This document shows, piece by piece, positions 1 through 6,419 of a DNA stretch of 18,591 bases. The DNA is from Candidatus Saccharimonadota bacterium (GTDB lineage: Bacteria > Patescibacteriota > Saccharimonadia > Saccharimonadales > SZUA-47). The position numbers and the translations under genes are program-made. The notes under the pieces were generated by a model. The model was not told the origin of the DNA and made no database searches. It saw only the letters and a list, made by a program, of their open reading frames with translations. Numbering within the stretch: the first letter of the stretch is position 1; each line of letters opens with the position of its first letter. Location: NCBI GenBank assembly GCA_003231925.1, contig QIKK01000028.1, positions 1 to 18,591 of the forward strand, in the 5' to 3' direction.

Positions 1-2
1 TA

Positions 3-122
3 GAGCTAGTTATGCCCGACAGGACTCATGATAACCTCCGTGTTTATTATGCCTTGCATAATCATGCAAAACCACTCAAAAGGGTTTTAGACGCTATGGA
101 AAGACTCTCTGGCAAACTATAG
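3..122 (+). CDS. C-terminal end of an unidentified protein (partial)
   Basis: The frame starting at base 3 is open for 39 codons from the window edge and stops at TAG 120-122. The visible tail is basic and helical-looking, with LRVYYALHNHAKPLKRVLDAM followed by a short charged end. I do not recognise the family. It could be the end of a larger plus-strand gene that converges on the 716-aa gene downstream. With only 39 residues visible, chance openness cannot be excluded. Bases 123-219 after it show no gene and no convincing terminator. Confidence 0.4.
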   Translation, partial: ELVMPDRTHDNLRVYYALHNHAKPLKRVLDAMERLSGKL

Positions 123-219
123 ACTATTTATGTAGGGTTTATAGATATTATTAAGCTAGTATTTATGAAATTATATTTCCATCCCCGCAGTGTTTAAAGG
201 TCTGGTGTGTCTCAAACGG

Positions 220-2370
220 TTATATTAATTGCTTGCTAACTTCTTTGAATATCTTTTCTCTGTGGTGTACTCGGTCATCTACCGGCATATGTACTTTGGC
301 AATGGCACCAAGTTCTCGGGCCTCGGCTTTACTGAATAATACAATTTCTTTCCAATCCTCGTTCTGGGGGGTTATGTATGTTGCATTTCCATAAATTGGA
401 CTTTCAATAACTGCAATACGGCGTCCAGATTCATTTTCTATCTCCAGTATGTAATGAGGTAATTGGTGCCATGTGCTACTCATTGAGCGGACAATATTTA
501 CTGATGCACCGTTTGCTACAAATTGATCTCGTAATTCAACCAATGTTTTAATTCTATCCCATTCTATCTGCGCACCTTCATAACCTTCACTAATTTTAGC
601 TAGATCGTCAAGTATAACAGAGGGCCCGATGCCTGGCGGGAATACGTGTATATCTTCAATATCTGATTCTTCAATAGCTTTTTGCCACCCCGTATTATCG
701 TTTTCTTGTGCTTTCAAAACTTCGATGAGATTACTGACTTTTTGAGGTAAAATATTTTTACCTGTGTTAGCTCCACTATCTTCAAACTCTAATAACGTGT
801 CAACAGCTCTTAGAAGGTCAAATTTATGGTCCTTTTTATCTTCCAACATATCAAGGTCTGCTCGTATCTGCCGTAATTCATTAATCTCGGATATAAATTT
901 TTTACTATTCTCGGGATTATTCCCAAGTTTTATCGCTAGGCCTGCAATTTGTTTAGCTACTGCTTTACCGAATATCCGTGCTCTTGATCCCACATCCTCA
1001 ACGATTTCTAAATTTCGTACTATTTCTAGTCCGCCCTCATTAGACCTAAGGAATTTGCTAGAAATTTTATTATTCCTAATAATTTTACTTGCTCTTGTTT
1101 GAAGTGGCACAATCGCCTCATGTAACGTTACTAGGTCTTGTTGAAGCTGTAGTTCTTCAATAGCTTTATGTAACGGTTTATTAGTCCAAGTTTGTTTTAC
1201 TATTTTGCCTAGTTTCTCTTTACCCAGCACTTCTGCAATCCAGGACTCTATAGATAAAGCACCCAAAACGCTATTTTGTGTACGGTCTTCTCCTGAAACA
1301 AGAGCCCAAGCCAACTTACCTGCAAGCCTTAACTCCTCTTTTAGCTTATCCTCTGTTTTTGTTACTGCCTCAAAATCCAAAGTTTCAATGGTAGCAAAAT
1401 CCGAACGTCTAAAATCAAGAATAGCTTCTTCTGCAACTCTATGGTCTGCTATTTGTTTTAAATTGTCAACGATTTGTCGCCCTTTGGTTCGTTCAGCTTT
1501 AAATTTATTTCTGTTTATTAGTCGGTATGGACGAAGGTATCCACCTGAACTATTTCTAGCATTTAAAATATATAGCATTTCAAGAGGAGTTTCCCATGGC
1601 ACACTCTGCGCGATGCTAAACATCGTAGCTTTGGCGATCTCTATACTATAGGCTGAGCCAGGCTCTTCTCGTCCTATATCCTTGTTGTAGGTTATTAGTG
1701 CGTCATCTGGAAGATGCTTGATAAATGTTACTAAGTCTATTACTGCTAACGTTCTTAATATGTCCGTTGATGTGTCAAAATCATGCGCTTCTGTTTTTCG
1801 TGCTAGATCGTTTGAAACATTCGGGCTTCTAGAACTTATTTCTACAGAGAGTTGATCTGCGGATCTTGTTCTTTCTTTAAGTTTTTCGGGTACAAGTAAA
1901 GGTCCTTCTGAGGAATCTAGTCGGTCAACTATAGAAAAGAATTCCTGATGCAACTGAGTCAGTCTTGATTGTGGGTTATTGATTGTTCCCTTTCGCATGC
2001 GAATCATATGCTCTAGAAATAAGTTTGCTAATGGTAGATCATCATCATCTGGGCTGTAGTCAATCGATTCAACGTTACCAAATAAAGTGTTAATCTCATT
2101 GCTCATAGAGATTATCACTCCTCTTTCTAATGAAGTTAACCTTCCAGCATCAACTAACTCATCTAGTGTCTCGTTCGCCACCGATGTATTGTCTGTTGGG
2201 TCATTATCCACCCAAAGTGGCCTGGGGGCTTTTTCATGCTCTACTAGTTCTACCGAAACGTCGTATAAATTCCTTAGCATAGCGGAATCGTCAACAGATA
2301 TATCATCAATCTCAGGTGGCAATGGGATATGCGTGTTTGGGATGTCTCCCCTGGAACGTGGTAAACTCAT
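220..2370 (-). CDS. Large orphan protein, 716 aa, function unknown
   Basis: A long, highly charged protein of 716 residues without a signal peptide or obvious membrane segment, so probably cytoplasmic. The N-terminal third (about 1-170) is acidic, with the DDDD run near residue 110. The middle (about 290-560) is rich in Glu, Lys, Leu and Arg and looks mostly helical. The last ~110 residues (about 605-716) look like a separate compact alpha/beta domain containing the IAVIESPIYGNATYI stretch and the SKAEARELGAI stretch. No catalytic motif that I recognise is present. The ATG at 2370 has no Shine-Dalgarno sequence, but a good promoter ends 10 nt upstream, so the mRNA is probably almost leaderless. 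It reads in the same direction as the adenosyltransferase gene upstream but has its own promoter. A lineage-restricted protein is the best description; I assign no function. Confidence 0.85.
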   Translation of the reverse strand: MSLPRSRGDIPNTHIPLPPEIDDISVDDSAMLRNLYDVSVELVEHEKAPRPLWVDNDPTDNTSVANETLDELVDAGRLTSLERGVIISMSNEINTLFGNVESIDYSPDDDDLPLANLFLEHMIRMRKGTINNPQSRLTQLHQEFFSIVDRLDSSEGPLLVPEKLKERTRSADQLSVEISSRSPNVSNDLARKTEAHDFDTSTDILRTLAVIDLVTFIKHLPDDALITYNKDIGREEPGSAYSIEIAKATMFSIAQSVPWETPLEMLYILNARNSSGGYLRPYRLINRNKFKAERTKGRQIVDNLKQIADHRVAEEAILDFRRSDFATIETLDFEAVTKTEDKLKEELRLAGKLAWALVSGEDRTQNSVLGALSIESWIAEVLGKEKLGKIVKQTWTNKPLHKAIEELQLQQDLVTLHEAIVPLQTRASKIIRNNKISSKFLRSNEGGLEIVRNLEIVEDVGSRARIFGKAVAKQIAGLAIKLGNNPENSKKFISEINELRQIRADLDMLEDKKDHKFDLLRAVDTLLEFEDSGANTGKNILPQKVSNLIEVLKAQENDNTGWQKAIEESDIEDIHVFPPGIGPSVILDDLAKISEGYEGAQIEWDRIKTLVELRDQFVANGASVNIVRSMSSTWHQLPHYILEIENESGRRIAVIESPIYGNATYITPQNEDWKEIVLFSKAEARELGAIAKVHMPVDDRVHHREKIFKEVSKQLI

Positions 2371-2380
2371 AATGAATTAT

Positions 2381-2409
2381 ATATTAGCATAGAATAGACT
2401 AAAAGTCAA
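2381..2409 (-). promoter_or_regulatory. Promoter of the 716-aa gene, near-leaderless geometry
   Basis: On the minus strand, TTGACT (2409-2404), a 17-bp spacer and TAATAT (2386-2381) form a good sigma70-type promoter. The -10 hexamer is separated from the ATG at 2370 by exactly 10 nt. Transcription would begin about 4 nt before the start codon, leaving no room for a Shine-Dalgarno sequence. Confidence 0.5.
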
Positions 2410-2457
2410 CTATACTATCATAAATACAATTTTTGGTAATCTTGGATGCATTTTTCG

Positions 2458-2474
2458 ACAGTTTTCTAAACTGT
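2458..2474 (-). terminator. Small perfect hairpin after the adenosyltransferase gene
   Basis: ACAGTTT-TCT-AAACTGT is a 7-bp perfect inverted repeat 11 nt beyond the stop of the minus-strand cobO-like gene. In the minus-strand transcript it is followed by an A-rich rather than U-rich stretch, so it is not a canonical intrinsic terminator. It may protect the 3' end or do nothing. Confidence 0.25.
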
Positions 2475-2485
2475 TCCCCGTTGGT

Positions 2486-3070
2486 TTAGTAGTCTATCCC
2501 CTTGTTAGCTAAGAACTTATTATCGTAATGGTGCTTTAGTTTTGTCATATTAGTTGCAATATCGGTTAGTTTGACAAGTTTTTTAGGGAAATCTCTACCT
2601 GTTAAACAAAGACCTGTTAAACAAAGACTGGTGTTGTCCGCTCTGTCTGTTATTAAATTTTTTAAGTCGGATTCAGTAAGTAATCCATCGTGTACGGCAT
2701 TGGATATTTCATCACAAATAACTAAGTCGTATTCTCCAGATATGAGTACCTTTTTAGCTTTCGTTAATGTCTGGATAGCGGCGGTTTTGTGTTCGGCCTC
2801 TGAAGTGTTCTTGGCACTAATATCACCAGCGTTATAAAACCCCCTACCCCCTTTGTAAAAGTAGAATTTGTCTTTGTATAACGGCTGAATCTTTGCAAAA
2901 AAACTGTGCTCTCCGACAGCCCAATGCTTAATAAATTGGATGTATGCCACTTTCCAGCCCGTACCAAGAGCACGTATCATTAATCCTAAACTTGCACTTG
3001 TCTTGCCTTTTCCTTCTCCGGTATAGACAATTACAACAGATTGTTTAGTTTTATAATCTTCAAACGCCAT
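2486..3070 (-). CDS. cobO: Corrinoid (cob(I)alamin / cob(I)yrinate) adenosyltransferase, CobO/BtuR family
   Basis: This family transfers the 5'-deoxyadenosyl group of ATP to the cobalt of a corrinoid, giving adenosylcobalamin-type cofactor in the cytoplasm. The 194-residue length is typical. The nucleotide-binding loop TGEGKGKT lies at residues 17-24, the acidic DLVICDE motif at 115-121, and the C-terminal LTGRD...KHHYDNKFLANKGIDY signature at about 156-194, which matches the usual LTGR...KHpf..G..A.KGIE ending. No other cobalamin genes are visible, so it probably acts in salvage. A B12-dependent enzyme such as class II ribonucleotide reductase would be a plausible user elsewhere in the genome (inference). 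Residues 149-158 are a duplicated LCLTG unit caused by a 15-bp tandem repeat just before the conserved GR. The start ATG has no clear Shine-Dalgarno sequence. It lies 40 bp after the 237-aa gene and is probably cotranscribed with it. Confidence 0.9.
   Translation of the reverse strand: MAFEDYKTKQSVVIVYTGEGKGKTSASLGLMIRALGTGWKVAYIQFIKHWAVGEHSFFAKIQPLYKDKFYFYKGGRGFYNAGDISAKNTSEAEHKTAAIQTLTKAKKVLISGEYDLVICDEISNAVHDGLLTESDLKNLITDRADNTSLCLTGLCLTGRDFPKKLVKLTDIATNMTKLKHHYDNKFLANKGIDY
2597..2626 (-). repeat. 15-bp in-frame tandem duplication inside the adenosyltransferase gene
   Basis: The 15-mer ACCTGTTAAACAAAG occurs twice head to tail (2597-2611 and 2612-2626). On the coding strand each copy encodes Leu-Cys-Leu-Thr-Gly, so the protein reads LCLTGLCLTGRD where the family normally has a single LTGR. 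Perfect identity suggests a recent slippage or duplication event. Confidence 0.9.
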
Positions 3071-3110
3071 GACTATAGTCTAGCAAAGTTAGGAGCTTTT
3101 TATACGTGTA

Positions 3111-3824
3111 CTATCTCCTGTCCCTGAAGAGTGATGGTTCTGTTTCAGTGTCGTCTTGCAAGTATTCTATGGTTACTGTCCGTAGAGCTTTCAAAAAGCC
3201 CTTCCCCCCGGCACCAAATAAAAACAGCCGGAAGGCCTCAAATCCTTTTAGTATTTTTTCAGAATCCAGCTTTGGTAGTGACCCCGTATCACTATCTTCC
3301 GACATCTGATCTTTCAAATAATCTAGCATCCAATCATCAAAAGCTCTTATTACTGCAATTTTTGGATCTCCTAAGAATGATAATTGATCAAGTAAACTGT
3401 ATTTTATGTCTGGAGTTGCAAGGGCTGCACTGTAAGTTAGAGGGGGTGATGACTTTTGAGTGTGTTGTAAAACTTTTTTAGATATCCTTAGATTTCGGTT
3501 AGTTATTCGTAATAAAGCGGAGACCTTCTTTCTCTTCCCTAGAGTCACCCAATCTTGCTCGTCTTGATATTCTGGTTTCTGTATACTGCTTATTTTACCC
3601 AAGGTACGTTTCATATAGTTAAGCCGTTCAGGCAAATTAACTGGTAGTGGGCTAAAAAAGGCTATATCCTGCAAACCCCAGAATTTGACAGCTTTTCCTT
3701 CGGCGTACTCTCTAGCAACACTAAAAGCTTCAGAGGTGTTGTCCCCTGATAACAATCCGTAATTAATAGGCACTTCAATACAGGGCTCTTCACCGTTGGG
3801 GGGATCTCTTTCCACTTCTCCCAT
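3111..3824 (-). CDS. Orphan protein, 237 aa, function unknown
   Basis: I recognise no family. The protein is soluble-looking and mixed in charge. It has a basic central part (about 100-125, with KRKKVSALLRITNRNLRISKK), a helical C-terminal half, and a Gly/Phe-rich patch FLFGAGGKGFLKAL near residue 205. The frame extends upstream to a GTG at 3851. I prefer the ATG at 3824 because a promoter (CTGACA, 17 bp, TAATAT) ends 10 nt before it and would exclude the GTG from the transcript. There is no Shine-Dalgarno sequence at either start. The gene lies 40 bp upstream of the adenosyltransferase gene on the same strand, so the two may form a short operon; this does not by itself link it to cobalamin. 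Confidence 0.7.
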   Translation of the reverse strand: MGEVERDPPNGEEPCIEVPINYGLLSGDNTSEAFSVAREYAEGKAVKFWGLQDIAFFSPLPVNLPERLNYMKRTLGKISSIQKPEYQDEQDWVTLGKRKKVSALLRITNRNLRISKKVLQHTQKSSPPLTYSAALATPDIKYSLLDQLSFLGDPKIAVIRAFDDWMLDYLKDQMSEDSDTGSLPKLDSEKILKGFEAFRLFLFGAGGKGFLKALRTVTIEYLQDDTETEPSLFRDRR

Positions 3825-3834
3825 AACATTGCTA

Positions 3835-3863
3835 ATATTACAGCAAGACACAAACGGTGTCAG
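3835..3863 (-). promoter_or_regulatory. Promoter of the 237-aa gene, near-leaderless geometry
   Basis: On the minus strand, CTGACA (3863-3858), 17 bp, then TAATAT (3840-3835). The -10 ends exactly 10 nt before the ATG at 3824, the same distance as at the 716-aa gene. This placement decides the start codon in favour of 3824 over the upstream GTG. Confidence 0.5.
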
Positions 3864-4013
3864 TAAAATATGTCACAAGTACTTCCGCGGTATATATCCG
3901 GGTTCTAGATTATCAGGTTGGTAAGAAATTGGCCTATAGGTACAAACAAGTTCCCCAGTGTGAAAAATTAAAAACCCCTTTTTTGATAAATATTTAGTAA
4001 GAAATACCTACTT

Positions 4014-4124
4014 CTATAGATAACCTAGCCAGTTAAAGGGATTAGACGGATATAAAACTACCAAGAAGCCTAACCCCATAAAAATGTTTATTATATAAGT
4101 AGTGATAAAAAGTTGTAAATTCAT
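4014..4124 (-). CDS. Small hydrophobic membrane protein, 36 aa, with strong ribosome binding site
   Basis: A 36-codon ORF reads ATG (4124) to TAG (4016-4014) on the minus strand. It begins MNLQLFITTYIINIFMGLG, continues with a hydrophobic run to about residue 25, and ends with a short aromatic tail (PSNPFNWLGYL), so it resembles a single-pass membrane microprotein. A full AGGAGG sits 4 nt before the ATG, one of the best ribosome binding sites in the window. No clear promoter is visible for it. Its transcript would have to start inside the atpB leader and would run antisense through the atp promoter. The family is unknown. A chance ORF is possible because the region is AT-rich, but the perfect Shine-Dalgarno sequence argues against that. 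Confidence 0.45.
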   Translation of the reverse strand: MNLQLFITTYIINIFMGLGFLVVLYPSNPFNWLGYL

Positions 4125-4142
4125 GCTTCCTCCTGTTAAAAT
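4113..4142 (+). promoter_or_regulatory. Probable promoter of the ATP synthase operon
   Basis: TTGTAA (4113-4118), 18 bp, then TAAAAT (4137-4142). Transcription would start near 4149. That is about 60 nt before the atpB ATG but only ~4 nt before the ATG at 4153 of a 19-codon leader ORF. The spacer coincides with the start codon and Shine-Dalgarno sequence of the opposing 36-codon ORF. Confidence 0.4.
4129..4134 (-). promoter_or_regulatory. Consensus Shine-Dalgarno AGGAGG for the 36-codon ORF
   Basis: CCTCCT on the plus strand reads AGGAGG on the minus strand, 4 nt before the ATG at 4124. It lies inside the spacer of the atp promoter, so the two elements cannot diverge freely. Confidence 0.5.
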
Positions 4143-4152
4143 AGATTTAATA

Positions 4153-4212
4153 ATGACAACAATAGAGTACGTCGGTAGTTTTTATCGGCGCAGTGGTAGA
4201 GTGTGCAGATGA
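4153..4212 (+). CDS. 19-aa leader ORF overlapping the atpB start
   Basis: ATG 4153 opens a 19-codon frame (MTTIEYVGSFYRRSGRVCR) whose stop TGA (4210-4212) overlaps the atpB ATG at 4209 as ATGA. The -10 hexamer at 4137-4142 lies 10 nt before this ATG, the same near-leaderless geometry as two other genes here, and there is no Shine-Dalgarno sequence. The frame also extends upstream to another ATG at 4123. The peptide is basic and unremarkable. Its likely role, if translated, is to couple ribosome flow into atpB, whose own ribosome binding site is weak. This is inference. Confidence 0.35.
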   Translation: MTTIEYVGSFYRRSGRVCR

Positions 4213-5042
4213 TGAATGGCTTATTCAGTTTTTTGGCAGTCGTAAATAATTTGCAAATTTCCCTAAAACCCGAGGTAATTTTTAGTGTTGGTGGTATACA
4301 GATAACTAACGCTATATTTTACGGGTTTTTTACTTCAATATTTGCAGCTTGGTTAATGATTTATTTAGCACGTAAATCAACAGTTAAAGCCAAAAAGGGC
4401 GCAGTAGCGGTTTACGAAATACTAGTAGAGTTTATGATTAGTACAATGGAAGGAACTTTCGGAACCCGTAAAAAGGCTATTAAATATACTCCTATCTTTG
4501 CTTCGTTCTTCTTTTTTATATTAATTACAAACATGTTGGAGATGCTCCCTATAGTAGGGCCGGGGCTTACATCTGGTGGATTCCCGCTATTTAGGCCTTT
4601 CACGGCTGATTATAACGGGACTCTAGCGATGGCGATTATTGCTATAGTTATTGTTCAAGTTCTTTCAATCAAGGCCCAGGGGGTTAAGGGTCATCTGAAA
4701 CATTATTTTACAGATAAGCCACTTAATCCTATAAATATGTTTGTAGGCCTTCTGGAAATATTCAGTGAGCTTATCAGGATTTTAAGCCTTAGCTTGCGTT
4801 TATTTTTAAATACTTTGGTTGGTGATATTCTAATTATCGTTTTTAATAATCTAGTAATAGGTGGAGGTCGTACTCCACTGGTTGTTATTCCAATATTTTT
4901 ATTTGAAGCTCTAGTTGCCGGTATACAAGCGTATGTGTTTACCGTGCTGTCGGCTACTTATTTAGCGTTAGCCATATCTCATACGCAAGATGAAGATGAT
5001 CATGAAGAAGTTGCACTTAAGGTCGAAGGAGCAAACACATGA
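4209..5042 (+). CDS. atpB: F-type ATP synthase subunit a
   Basis: Subunit a forms the two proton half-channels of the membrane Fo sector beside the c-ring. The protein has about 277 residues with several hydrophobic segments. The key ISLSLRLF-type helix is present as ILSLSLRLFLN, placing the essential Arg at about residue 197 (E. coli R210), followed by Asp in VGD at about 206. The last helix contains EALVAGIQAYVF, with Glu at about 233 and Gln at about 240, seven residues apart as in E. coli H245 and Q252. The start could be GTG 4203, ATG 4209 or ATG 4212. I chose 4209 because it forms an ATGA overlap with the leader ORF and lies 7 nt after a weak GGTAGAG. It is the first structural gene of the operon. 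Confidence 0.95.
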   Translation: MMNGLFSFLAVVNNLQISLKPEVIFSVGGIQITNAIFYGFFTSIFAAWLMIYLARKSTVKAKKGAVAVYEILVEFMISTMEGTFGTRKKAIKYTPIFASFFFFILITNMLEMLPIVGPGLTSGGFPLFRPFTADYNGTLAMAIIAIVIVQVLSIKAQGVKGHLKHYFTDKPLNPINMFVGLLEIFSELIRILSLSLRLFLNTLVGDILIIVFNNLVIGGGRTPLVVIPIFLFEALVAGIQAYVFTVLSATYLALAISHTQDEDDHEEVALKVEGANT

Positions 5043-5064
5043 TAGAATCTGAAAAAAGTAACCG

Positions 5065-5077
5065 GGTCTAGTAGACC
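5065..5077 (+). promoter_or_regulatory. Small inverted repeat just before the atpE ribosome binding site
   Basis: GGTCTA-G-TAGACC is a perfect inverted repeat that can form a short GGTC/GACC stem. It ends at the edge of AAGGAG (5078-5083), the ribosome binding site of atpE. It could tune access to the most highly translated gene of the operon, but the stem is short. Confidence 0.25.
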
Positions 5078-5089
5078 AAGGAGAAAAAT

Positions 5090-5341
5090 ATGGTTCAAAT
5101 ATTAGCACAAGCAACAGACGTAGTGGTTAAGAATCCTGAGTTATTTGGTCGTTCATTTTTGGCGGCGGTATCTCTAGGTATGGCAGCCATTGGTTTGGGA
5201 TGGCTCGGTAGTAGCTATATGCTGGCTTTGGGTCGTAATCCAGAAGCTGGTAAGGCCGCAAGCCAGATTATTATCATCGCAGCGATGATTGAAGTTACGG
5301 CACTTTTAGCCTTCCTTCTAAGCGCATTTTTATTGAGCTAA
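5090..5341 (+). CDS. atpE: F-type ATP synthase subunit c
   Basis: Subunit c assembles into the rotor ring in the membrane and carries the ion-binding carboxylate. The 83-residue protein is a two-helix hairpin. Helix 1 contains the Gly-repeat region SLGMAAIGLGWLG, the polar loop is GRNPEA at 48-53, and helix 2 holds the carboxylate as Glu68 in AAMIEVTALLAF. The Gln of helix 1 and the Ser/Thr directly after the carboxylate that mark Na+-binding rings are absent (Leu and Val instead), so proton coupling is expected. AAGGAG lies 6 nt before the ATG. It sits 47 bp after atpB and is followed by a very strong hairpin that separates it from atpF. Confidence 0.96.
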   Translation: MVQILAQATDVVVKNPELFGRSFLAAVSLGMAAIGLGWLGSSYMLALGRNPEAGKAASQIIIIAAMIEVTALLAFLLSAFLLS

Positions 5342-5348
5342 GAAGAAC

Positions 5349-5379
5349 ACTAAGGCGGAGAATTAATCTCCGCCTTAGT
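5349..5379 (+). terminator. 13-bp perfect hairpin between atpE and atpF
   Basis: ACTAAGGCGGAGA (5349-5361), loop ATTAA, then TCTCCGCCTTAGT (5367-5379) is a perfect 13-bp stem starting 7 nt after the atpE stop. The trailing sequence is TCAAATTAATAAC, not a U-tract. It is therefore more likely a partial terminator, processing site or 3' mRNA stabiliser than a full terminator. It would raise c-subunit output relative to the genes downstream. Confidence 0.7.
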
Positions 5380-5476
5380 TCAAATTAATAACACCACCTA
5401 GTAGAACAACGATAAGTGTTTCAAATAACTTGAAATGATTATGGTTGTTCTAGCCAGAAAGGATACATCACTACAG

Positions 5477-6022
5477 ATGGAAATGATAGGAATATTTGCA
5501 ACAGCGGAAGAAGCTACCTCTAAGGGTATTAGTGCTCTTGGTATTGACCCAATTCAATTATTAATTCAGACCATAACATTTCTACTTTTACTTTGGGCTA
5601 TCAAGAAATATGCCCTGGGATCAGTAGTTCAGAAAATAGAGAAACGGCACAAAGATATCAATAGAGGACTACATTTGACTGCAGAGATGGATAAAGAAAA
5701 AGCTGAACTAGATAAAAAAGTTGAGGAAGCTTTAGGAATGGCTCGCAGGGAGGCTGATATAATTATTGCTGAGGCCCATACAGAGTCCGGTGACATCATA
5801 AAAGCATCTGAAGAATCGGCACTTAGAAAAGTTGATGGAATTTTACGAGATGCTGAAGGTAGAATAGAACGAGAAATTTCTGACGCACGTAGAGGTCTGA
5901 AAAAAGAGATGACTAGCTTGGTAGTCGAAGCGACAGAAGCTATCATTGAACAAAAATTAGATCAGAAAAGTGACCGTGAATTAATAGAAAAATATCTAAG
6001 TAAGGTGATAAATAATGACTAA
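5477..6022 (+). CDS. atpF: F-type ATP synthase subunit b
   Basis: Subunit b is the peripheral stalk that links Fo to F1. From ATG 5477 the protein has 181 residues: a short N-terminal part, one membrane helix (about 25-45, IQLLIQTITFLLLLWAIKKY), then a long charged coiled-coil region rich in Glu, Lys, Arg and Ala to the C-terminus. Only one b gene is visible. The frame is open to ATG 5435, but that start has no Shine-Dalgarno sequence and lies in a TTTCAA/TTGAAA inverted repeat. ATG 5477 has AAAGGA 13 nt upstream, a long spacing, so the start is uncertain. Its end overlaps atpH by 8 nt, implying translational coupling. Confidence 0.93.
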   Translation: MEMIGIFATAEEATSKGISALGIDPIQLLIQTITFLLLLWAIKKYALGSVVQKIEKRHKDINRGLHLTAEMDKEKAELDKKVEEALGMARREADIIIAEAHTESGDIIKASEESALRKVDGILRDAEGRIEREISDARRGLKKEMTSLVVEATEAIIEQKLDQKSDRELIEKYLSKVINND

Positions 6023-6419
6023 TATTTCCACAAAGCAACTGGCTTATTTTGCAGTCTCAGAACTCGAATCTGGTAGTAGTGTTTCCAGTATTAGCAACAA
6101 GTTAGCGGGTTTTTTACTGCAAGAGAGACGTACAAGAGATGCTATTGCTCTATTTAGGGCAATAGAAAAAGAATTATCAGATCGCGGTAGTGATCAAATT
6201 GTAATAACTGGTGCGTATTCTCTACCAGAATCTGTAAAACAGCGTTTAGCAAAAGTGTTAGGTGCAAAAAATCCAGTTTTTACTGGGGTTATCGAGCAAA
6301 ATGTAGTTGGTGGTGTTAAGGCTCGTATGGGTGAAAAACAAGTAGATTTAACCATACGTGATAGGTTGGATAGATTTAAAAAACGCGTTATAAATAGTAG
6401 TAACCAGGAGATAAAATGA
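6015..6419 (+). CDS. atpH: F-type ATP synthase subunit delta, short form
   Basis: Delta joins the top of the alpha3beta3 head to subunit b. The C-terminal domain is recognisable: ITGAYSLPESVKQRL, then VFTGVIEQNVVGGVKARMGEKQ and TIRDRLDRF, matching the family's GGv.ir.gd...DgSvr.rL ending. The protein is only 134 residues, against about 175-180 usually. The shortfall falls in the N-terminal helical domain, which here has only about 30 residues before the LLQERR segment. AAGGTGA lies 7 nt before the ATG. It overlaps atpF by 8 nt and atpA by ATGA (6416-6419). Confidence 0.9.
   Translation: MTNISTKQLAYFAVSELESGSSVSSISNKLAGFLLQERRTRDAIALFRAIEKELSDRGSDQIVITGAYSLPESVKQRLAKVLGAKNPVFTGVIEQNVVGGVKARMGEKQVDLTIRDRLDRFKKRVINSSNQEIK

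Larger units (their letters stand above)
3864..4202. other. Divergent control region between the minus-strand cluster and the atp operon
   Basis: This ~340-bp stretch is AT-rich and holds no long gene. It contains the 36-codon minus-strand ORF (4014-4124), the probable atp promoter (4113-4142) and the start of the 19-codon plus-strand leader ORF (from 4153). Between 3968 and 3984 an A-run, CCCC and T-run arrangement could act as a weak terminator for minus-strand transcription of the small ORF. I see no tRNA, direct repeats or further ORF in 3864-4013. Confidence 0.6.

Noticed and set aside
3898..3912. CCGGGTTCTAGAT resembles a tRNA T-arm.
   Set aside because: The stem does not close and no tRNA body fits on either strand.
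4184..4208. GGCGCAGTGGTAGAGTGTGC resembles a tRNA D-arm.
   Set aside because: No acceptor stem, anticodon arm or T-arm follows. The D-stem pairing is imperfect and the sequence runs directly into atpB.
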